From contig CAXXGE010000006.1 in assembly GCA_963677915.2 (NCBI GenBank), forward strand, positions 1-18,874: a DNA stretch of 18,874 nucleotides, read 5' to 3'. Position 1 is the stretch's first letter; each line of letters opens with the position of its first letter. Below, one piece after another: positions 14,289 to 18,874 of this stretch. Source of the DNA: G963677915 sp963677915 (GTDB taxonomy: Bacteria; Bacillota; Clostridia; Lachnospirales; Vallitaleaceae). The notes below the pieces were generated by a model that searched no databases, had not been told where the DNA came from, and saw only the letters and a list, made by a program, of their open reading frames with translations. The position numbers and the translations under genes are program-made.

Positions 14289-15403
14289 ATATTCAAGATA
14301 TCAAACAAAACAATCGAAATAAGATCTACTTCTATATACGGGACAAGGGCATGGCAACGACGAAAGACATTGCTTATGATTTGAGGCTTAGCTTGCCCAC
14401 GGTCACCCAGAACCTCGAGTATTTGGCGGAACAGGGCTTGATTGATTCCAACCGCAAGCTTGAAAAGAAGTCTGGGGGGCGGAATCCAATTGCGCATGCC
14501 TATGTTCCGGATGTCAAAGTCGCAATCGGGCTGGATGTGGCAAAGCATTACATCATTTCAGTTGTTGTGGATCTGAGCGGCAATGTGGTCAAGTATATCT
14601 ACAAGAGGAAGGATTACGAAAGAACCGAGGAGTACCTGAAGCTTCTTGGTGATACGGTAGAGGAAATCATTGACAGCATTTCCCTTGACAGGGAGAAGAT
14701 TCTTGGCGTAGGCATTGCCATGCCTGGACTTGTCAGCCATGAGGAAGGCTATGTGGTGGACGGCAGGGTTATCGACAACACGGGTATGACCTGCGAGGAA
14801 GTCTCGAAGTACATTGACTATCCAACCAAACTGCTTCATGATTCCTATTCCGCGGGCTTTTCTGAAAGCTGGATGGCTACTGATCTTCATACGCTCTTCT
14901 ATTTAAGTCTAGGGGACAGTGTGGGTGGATCAGTGTTGGTCAATGACAACATCTTCATGGGTGAAGGGTTGTACAGTGGTGAGATCGGCCATATCAAGCT
15001 GGTACCTAATGGGAAACCATGTTACTGCGGTCAAAAAGGCTGCCTTGACTCTTACTGCAATGCCCAGGTTTTATCCGTTCATACAGACGGTGATTTGGAT
15101 CTGTTTTTCGAAAAACTCGTCCAGGGCGATGAATCGCTACTCGAAGTCTGGGATTCTTATCTGGATTACCTTGCTATAGCAATCATTGATGCGAGGATGA
15201 TGTATGGAAGTGCGATTATCCTTGGCGGCTATGTAGGTGTCTATATGGAAGACTATATGGAAGACATCTATAAGAAACTGGATGCGCAAAGTCCTTTCGG
15301 CGAGAAGGCCAAAGACTATTTGCATCTGTGCAAAAAGAAGAAGTCCGCAGTAGCTACAGGCTCGGCGCTCTTCTTTGTTGATCAGTTTTTCAATAATATG
15401 TAA
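14285..15403 (+). CDS. ROK-family transcriptional regulator (XylR-like)
   Basis: 372 residues. An N-terminal winged helix-turn-helix (about 8-65; MATTKDIAYDLRLSLPTVTQNL is the recognition region) is fused to a sugar kinase-fold sensor. The ROK zinc site is complete: H236, C246, C248 and C253 (CYCGQKGC). The length matches NagC/XylR-type regulators, which bind a sugar or sugar phosphate and leave their operators. It lies between the transporter operon and the kinase gene, with its own promoter at 14191. It is the obvious candidate regulator of both flanking units, perhaps through AACGTTAA motifs; that assignment is inferred. The start is the best ATG in frame although its ribosome binding site is weak. 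Confidence 0.92.
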   Translation: MNIQDIKQNNRNKIYFYIRDKGMATTKDIAYDLRLSLPTVTQNLEYLAEQGLIDSNRKLEKKSGGRNPIAHAYVPDVKVAIGLDVAKHYIISVVVDLSGNVVKYIYKRKDYERTEEYLKLLGDTVEEIIDSISLDREKILGVGIAMPGLVSHEEGYVVDGRVIDNTGMTCEEVSKYIDYPTKLLHDSYSAGFSESWMATDLHTLFYLSLGDSVGGSVLVNDNIFMGEGLYSGEIGHIKLVPNGKPCYCGQKGCLDSYCNAQVLSVHTDGDLDLFFEKLVQGDESLLEVWDSYLDYLAIAIIDARMMYGSAIILGGYVGVYMEDYMEDIYKKLDAQSPFGEKAKDYLHLCKKKKSAVATGSALFFVDQFFNNM

Positions 15404-15419
15404 TAAATATGTTAGAGCG

Positions 15420-15518
15420 ATCTTCTATGGAGCGTATTAGGCAAACGTTAACTATAGCGTATCCTATCTTTTCAGCGCCGAATAGAAGATTCTTTAACGT
15501 TCAGTGCAGCGCTGCACT
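15420..15518. promoter_or_regulatory. Structured leader/operator region before the FGGY kinase
   Basis: The 147-base gap holds interleaved inverse complements in the order A-B-A'-B': ATCTTCTAT (15420-15428), AACGTTAA (15444-15451), ATAGAAGAT (15482-15490), TTAACGTT (15494-15501). A perfect 16-bp palindrome follows at 15503-15518 (core GTGCAGCGCTGCAC). No convincing -35/-10 pair is visible. The region may carry several protein-binding sites or a folded mRNA leader. Confidence 0.5.
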
Positions 15519-15550
15519 AGGGATAGCGAAAATATGAGGAGGCAGCAAAA

Positions 15551-17158
15551 ATGACATTTGACAAGAACGCAATCAAACAAGCGATATTTGGTGGGAGGAC
15601 GGCTCTCGGTATTGAACTGGGATCGACACGAATTAAGTCGGTTCTGGTTGGTGTGAATGATGAACCCATTGCATCGGGGGGGCATGAATGGACCAACAGT
15701 TATATCGACGGCATCTGGACCTACGACCTTGACGATGTGTGGAAAGGTGTGCGGGAGAGCTATAGGGATATGGCGGCCGATGTGAAGGAAAAGTACGGTA
15801 TCGAGCTGGAAACGGTGGGGGCGATTGGTTTCAGCGGTATGATGCATGGATACGTGGCGATGGACAAGAACGACAGACAGCTGGTGGCTTTCCGTACATG
15901 GAGAAACAATCTTCAGGGCGAGGCTTCTGCGGCGTTGACGAAACTGTTCAACTACCCGATTCCCCAGCGCTGGAGTGTGGCCCATCTCTACCAGTCGATT
16001 CTGAATAATGAAGAGCATGTGAAGGATGTGGCGTTCGTATCGACCCTTGCAGCCTATGTCCACTGGCAGCTGACCGGTGAGAAAGTTATTGGCGTAGGCG
16101 AAGCTTCCGGTATGTTCCCGATCGATATTGAGACGGCGGATTACAACAGTCGCATGATGGGCCAGTTTGACGAAATAGCGAAGGAAAAAGGTTTCTCATG
16201 GCGTCTTGGCGATGTATTCCCGAAGGTCCTTGTGGCTGGGGAGGATGCGGGGACCTTGACTGAAGCAGGCGCGAAGCTGCTGGATCCTGCGGGTAAGCTG
16301 AAGGCAGGTATCCCTATGTGTCCGCCTGAAGGTGATGCCGGCACTGGGATGGTTGCGACAAACAGTGTTGCGGTGAGGACCGGGAATGTTTCTGCAGGCA
16401 CTTCCGTTTTTGCCATGATTGTACTGGAAAAGGAGCTTTCCCGTGTTTATGAGGAAATCGATCTGGTTACAACACCGGCAGGAAAACTCGTGGCGATGGC
16501 GCATTCCAACAACTGTACTTCCAACCTTGATTCCTGGATAGGCCTTTTTGCCGAGGCGTCTGCTGCACTGGGCGTGGAAGTGGATATGACAACACTGTAC
16601 AAAACGTTGTATACAAAAGCGCTCGAAGGGGATCCTGACTGCGGCGGCCTGCTGGCTTATGCATATCTATCGGGTGAGCATGTGACCCACTTCGAGGAAG
16701 GGCGTCCGCTCTTCGCCCGTTCATCGGACAGCAATTTCAATCTGGCGAACTTTATGCGGGTGAATCTGTTCACTTCTTTGGGTGCGATGAAGATTGGGCT
16801 TGATATCCTGCTGAAACAGGAAGGTGTGAAGGTGGACGAGATTCTGGGACATGGTGGTTTGTTCAAGACGAAGGGAGTTGGACAGCGCTTTATGGCGGCT
16901 GCGGCAAATGTACCGGTCTCCGTTATGGAAACGGCAGGAGAGGGCGGCGCTTGGGGCATTGCGCTTCTGGCCTCCTACATGATCAATGGAAAAGACGGGG
17001 AATCCCTCGATGAATACCTTAAACGCAAAGCCTTTGCCGACCAGCAAGGCGAAAAAATGGATCCGGATCCTGCTGATGTAGCCGGATATGAAGCATTCCA
17101 TCAAAGGTATATGCAGTGCCTGCCTGTAGAAAGGGCAGCAGTTGACTATTTGAGATAG
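15551..17158 (+). CDS. FGGY-family carbohydrate kinase (xylulokinase/ribulokinase-like)
   Basis: 535 residues with the two-lobed FGGY kinase fold. The N-terminal phosphate-binding loop is GIELGSTRIK (20-29), with E22 where many relatives have Asp. The likely catalytic base is D262 in PPEGDAGTG. The adenosine-side glycine loops are GNVSAGTS and LGHGGLFKTKG, followed by AGEGGAWG. GAGGAGG lies about 8 bases before the ATG. It would phosphorylate a keto sugar formed by the upstream dehydrogenases, feeding it into the pentose phosphate pathway. The substrate (xylulose, ribulose or another ketose) cannot be assigned. A repeat-B element begins 4 bases after the stop. Confidence 0.9.
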   Translation: MTFDKNAIKQAIFGGRTALGIELGSTRIKSVLVGVNDEPIASGGHEWTNSYIDGIWTYDLDDVWKGVRESYRDMAADVKEKYGIELETVGAIGFSGMMHGYVAMDKNDRQLVAFRTWRNNLQGEASAALTKLFNYPIPQRWSVAHLYQSILNNEEHVKDVAFVSTLAAYVHWQLTGEKVIGVGEASGMFPIDIETADYNSRMMGQFDEIAKEKGFSWRLGDVFPKVLVAGEDAGTLTEAGAKLLDPAGKLKAGIPMCPPEGDAGTGMVATNSVAVRTGNVSAGTSVFAMIVLEKELSRVYEEIDLVTTPAGKLVAMAHSNNCTSNLDSWIGLFAEASAALGVEVDMTTLYKTLYTKALEGDPDCGGLLAYAYLSGEHVTHFEEGRPLFARSSDSNFNLANFMRVNLFTSLGAMKIGLDILLKQEGVKVDEILGHGGLFKTKGVGQRFMAAAANVPVSVMETAGEGGAWGIALLASYMINGKDGESLDEYLKRKAFADQQGEKMDPDPADVAGYEAFHQRYMQCLPVERAAVDYLR

Positions 17159-17161
17159 GAA

Positions 17162-17242
17162 AGGTGCCGGGGAGTAAAACATTCCCTCCCGGGGAGTAAA
17201 ATATTTCCTCCCCGGGAGGGAATGTTTTACTCCCCGGCACCT
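17162..17242. repeat. Composite palindromic repeat (family B) with one extra internal unit
   Basis: Arms at 17162-17190 and 17214-17242 are perfect 29-base inverse complements identical in core to the element at 8400-8460. Between them sits an extra direct copy of the 22-base unit (17191-17212, 20 of 22 matches to 17169-17190) and the same odd C (17213). It fills the gap between the convergent kinase and peroxidase genes almost exactly. Confidence 0.85.
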
Positions 17243-17249
17243 CTAATCA

Positions 17250-17726
17250 TCAGGCCAAGGCCTGTTCGATATCCTTCCGGATCTTTTCCGGAGGTACAAT
17301 GGGAAGGTACCGTTTGATGACGTTGCCTTTTCTGTCTATCAGGAACTTGGTGAAGTTCCAGCTGATGTCCCTGCCGAACAAGGCGGGGGCTTCTTTTTTC
17401 AGGAAACGGAACAGGGGATGTGCATGGCTGCCGTTGACATCGATTTTCTTGAACATGGTGAAGGTGACGCCGTAGTTCATCCTGCAGAATGATGCGATTT
17501 CTCCACTCGTACCGGGTTCCTGGTTGCCGAACTGGCTGCACGGAAAACCCAGAATCTCAAAACCATCATCCCTGTAGTCGTCATAGAGCTTCTGAAGACC
17601 GGCAAACTGTGGGGTGAATCCACATTTGCTGGCGGTGTTGACAACCAGGACAACAAGGCCTTTGTAGGCATCCATGCCGATTCTACTGCCTTCGATGTCT
17701 ATAGCTGATAATTCGTAAAATGTCAT
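17250..17726 (-). CDS. Cysteine-type glutathione peroxidase (probably thioredoxin-dependent)
   Basis: 158 residues from the ATG at 17726; AAGGAG lies 8-9 bases upstream, whereas the in-frame GTG at 17735 overlaps that ribosome binding site. Catalytic tetrad: C35 (NTASKCGFT, cysteine in place of selenocysteine), Q69 (FGNQEPG), W123 and N124 (WNFTKF). C81 is in the place of the resolving cysteine used by thioredoxin-dependent members. It reduces hydrogen and organic peroxides in the cytoplasm. It is the last gene of a minus-strand cluster, 30 bases after the YvlD-like gene. With the thioferritin it suggests a peroxide-defence theme, though the two loci are far apart. Confidence 0.93.
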   Translation of the reverse strand: MTFYELSAIDIEGSRIGMDAYKGLVVLVVNTASKCGFTPQFAGLQKLYDDYRDDGFEILGFPCSQFGNQEPGTSGEIASFCRMNYGVTFTMFKKIDVNGSHAHPLFRFLKKEAPALFGRDISWNFTKFLIDRKGNVIKRYLPIVPPEKIRKDIEQALA

Positions 17727-17756
17727 ATGATCCACTCCTTTGATAACGATTATTGG

Positions 17757-18098
17757 TCAGTCTTTGGCCAAGCCCTTCATAACACTTTGGGTCAGCATTA
17801 TAAGTGTTGCTGCAATGACGTTTGTAAAAAAGCCGTTGATCATTATGCCTGGCACAAGTGCGTCTGCAAGAACCAGTGTGACGGCGCTTATGATTAGTGC
17901 GAACAGGCCAAATGTAACCAGTATAAACGGGATTGAAAGCAGCATGAGAAGTGGCTTGACTGTCATATTGACCAGCAACAGCACCAGTCCGATGACTGCT
18001 AGGGAGACATATGAATGGATGACTACATTGTCCGTCAGTCTCGACATGATATAGAGGACAAGGACAATGCCGATGTATTTAGCTCCGAGTTTTGTCAT
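17757..18098 (-). CDS. YvlD-like (phage holin 4_2 family) membrane protein
   Basis: 113 residues from the ATG at 18098, which overlaps the stop of the preceding gene as TAATG, so translation is coupled. Four hydrophobic helices: KYIGIVLVLYIM, VSLAVIGLVLLLVN, LLSIPFILVTFGLFALIISAVTLVLA and NVIAATLIML. The VKPLL...LSIPF...TFGLF spacing is that of the YvlD/Phage_holin_4_2 family. Despite the name these are chromosomal membrane proteins, often in envelope-stress or yvl-type operons, and nothing here indicates a prophage. A longer frame upstream (to 18263) only overlaps the preceding gene. Its biochemical role is unknown. Confidence 0.85.
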   Translation of the reverse strand: MTKLGAKYIGIVLVLYIMSRLTDNVVIHSYVSLAVIGLVLLLVNMTVKPLLMLLSIPFILVTFGLFALIISAVTLVLADALVPGIMINGFFTNVIAATLIMLTQSVMKGLAKD

Positions 18099-18286
18099 TA
18101 TTCCACATACACTTTCACAGTCATAAGCCCGTTTGTCGGGTCTGTTGTCGTTACGTCGACGATGGTCGGATCTTCCAGTGTTCCATTCAGGACCTCCTCG
18201 ATAATTCTGCAGAATTCGCATGGCTGGAAGTCGCCCTGGATTGTTGTGGTGCATACGGGGCACTTCCCTGGTGCTTTATATTGCAT
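18098..18286 (-). CDS. Short zinc-ribbon protein, DUF2089-like N-terminus
   Basis: 62 residues. AAGGTG lies upstream of the ATG. Two CxxC pairs, C9/C12 (GKCPVC) and C23/C26 (CEFC), could bind one zinc. The start (YKAPGKCPVC) and the TTIQGDFQPCEFC segment resemble the N-terminal part of DUF2089 proteins. However, the second knuckle and the long helical domain that normally follow appear absent, replaced by a short beta-like tail (VTTTDPTNGLMTVKVYVE). It is either a compact relative or an internally deleted one. DUF2089 proteins are, as I recall, often near yvl-type genes, which fits the coupled downstream neighbour. Confidence 0.7.
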   Translation of the reverse strand: MQYKAPGKCPVCTTTIQGDFQPCEFCRIIEEVLNGTLEDPTIVDVTTTDPTNGLMTVKVYVE

Positions 18287-18317
18287 GGATTCACCTTCCT
18301 TCTTGTGCTATATAATC

Positions 18318-18326
18318 ATTATAGCA
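18318..18326 (-). promoter_or_regulatory. Extended -10 promoter of the zinc ribbon-YvlD-peroxidase operon
   Basis: On the minus strand TGC-TATAAT (-10 at 18323-18318) lies about 32 bases before the start at 18286; no good -35 is visible. It is embedded in a dyad, TGCTATA (18306-18312) with TATAGCA (18320-18326), whose other half gives TATAAT (18311-18316) on the plus strand for the divergent gene. Confidence 0.6.
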
Positions 18327-18348
18327 TGAATTATATGAATTTTTGGGT

Positions 18349-18365
18349 GGTGCCGGGGAGTAAAA
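18349..18365 (+). repeat. Truncated family-B repeat unit serving as a ribosome binding site
   Basis: GGTGCCGGGGAGTAAAA is identical over 17 bases to the left end of the repeat at 17163. Its GGGGAG (18355-18360) is 8 bases before the ATG of the next gene and is the only plausible ribosome binding site there. Confidence 0.75.
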
Positions 18366-18368
18366 TCG

Positions 18369-18874
18369 ATGAATACACTACACATACTTGGAACCGGTAA
18401 TGCTGCTGTGACAAAATGCTACAATACCTGTTTTGCAATCAAGTTGGATGAAGAGGACTATCTGCTCGTCGATGGCGGAGGAGGGAATGGGATCCTTGCC
18501 CAGCTCAAGCATGCTGAAATTACGCTCCACAACGTACACCATCTGTTCCTGAGCCATGCCCATACAGACCATATCTTGGGTGTTGTCTGGGTGCTTAGGG
18601 TCATAGCCCTGCAGGTGAATCGGGGTCAATACGACGGGCATCTGACAGTTTACGGCCATCGGGATGTTCTGGATAAGCTGGATACTATCTGCAACCTGAC
18701 AATCGGCAAGGCTTATGGAAATGTGAAAGGAAACAATATCTTCTTCAAGTTGGTCGAGGACAAGCAGAAGTTCGAAATACTTGGCTATGAAATGGAGAGC
18801 TTCGACCTGGGATCCACCAAGGAGAAGCAGTTCGGTTTCCAAATGACGTTGAAGGACGGCCAGAGACTGGCTTT
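18369..18874 (+). CDS. Metallo-beta-lactamase-fold hydrolase (RNase Z-like group), cut by window edge
   Basis: The frame is open from ATG 18369 to the right edge, 168 residues with no stop. The zinc-binding HxHxDH motif is intact at H63, H65, D67 and H68 (SHAHTDH). It is preceded by the strands typical of the fold (LHILGTGNAAVTKCYNTCFAIK and YLLVDGGGGNGI). The LGTGNA start and VYGHRDVLDKL segment resemble RNase Z/ElaC-related and other metal-dependent hydrolases. The C-terminal half is missing, so tRNA 3'-processing versus another hydrolase activity cannot be decided. Its ribosome binding site comes from a truncated repeat (18349-18365). It is divergent from the zinc-ribbon operon. Confidence 0.85.
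   Translation, partial: MNTLHILGTGNAAVTKCYNTCFAIKLDEEDYLLVDGGGGNGILAQLKHAEITLHNVHHLFLSHAHTDHILGVVWVLRVIALQVNRGQYDGHLTVYGHRDVLDKLDTICNLTIGKAYGNVKGNNIFFKLVEDKQKFEILGYEMESFDLGSTKEKQFGFQMTLKDGQRLA

Noticed and set aside
15437..15452. Catabolite response element (cre) at AAACGTTAAC
   Set aside because: It matches only part of the cre consensus and misses several conserved outer positions, so it is reported only as a shared AACGTTAA motif.
17726..17735. GTG start adding three residues to the peroxidase, and possible selenocysteine
   Set aside because: The GTG overlaps the AAGGAG ribosome binding site. The active site codon is a normal cysteine codon and no in-frame UGA is present.
17757..18098. 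Prophage lysis gene (holin)
   Set aside because: The Pfam-style family name is misleading. No other phage genes are nearby, and the neighbours are a zinc ribbon and a peroxidase.

Overview
The window looks like the chromosome of a low-to-moderate GC Gram-positive bacterium, probably an anaerobic, carbohydrate-fermenting member of the Bacillota (Clostridia-like). The signs are strong AGGAGG-type ribosome binding sites, consensus TTGACA/TATAAT promoters, U-tailed terminators, a lipoprotein sugar-binding subunit, a ROK regulator, a PadR regulator and a DPSL-type thioferritin. No rRNA, tRNA, CRISPR array, transposase gene or prophage was seen. The genus cannot be fixed from the sequence alone.

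Layout. (1) 1-4757: a divergent beta-glycoside locus. It has the sensor half of an AraC-type regulator (minus strand, cut by the left edge), a GPH/MelB-type symporter and a cytoplasmic GH2 beta-glycosidase, closed by a terminator. (2) 4764-6350: a small cysteine-tailed protein on the minus strand behind a terminator-containing leader, then a padR-membrane protein pair under a consensus promoter with a 24-bp direct repeat. (3) 6344-8392: a thioferritin gene behind a perfect 38-bp palindrome, a REPIN-like 130-bp inverted repeat, an AEC-family transporter, a single further copy of the same repeat, and what looks like the 3' remnant of a lost gene with its terminator. (4) 8400-17158: a sugar or polyol catabolic locus. 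It holds a Zn alcohol dehydrogenase, an SDR dehydrogenase, a lipoprotein binding subunit, a double ATPase, a permease, a separately promoted ROK regulator and an FGGY kinase. (5) 17162-18874: a second type of palindromic repeat, a minus-strand operon (short zinc-ribbon protein, YvlD-like membrane protein, glutathione peroxidase) and a divergent metallo-beta-lactamase-fold protein cut by the right edge.

How it fits together. In region 4 the ABC transporter would import a sugar or polyol, the two dehydrogenases would oxidise it to a keto sugar, and the FGGY kinase would phosphorylate it. The ROK protein is the likely regulator. An AACGTTAA motif occurs once before the dehydrogenase operon and twice, in opposite orientations, before the kinase, which suggests shared control.

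The most notable observations are an apparent -1 frameshift near the end of the ABC ATPase, where the alternative frame restores a typical family C-terminus; two families of GTGCC...GGCAC palindromic repeats, one copy of which seems to supply the ribosome binding site of the last gene; the 38-bp palindrome and third half-site before the thioferritin gene; and the leader/short-ORF arrangement on the minus strand near 5000. I did not find a clearly new multi-gene system. The novelty here is mainly regulatory and repeat-derived.
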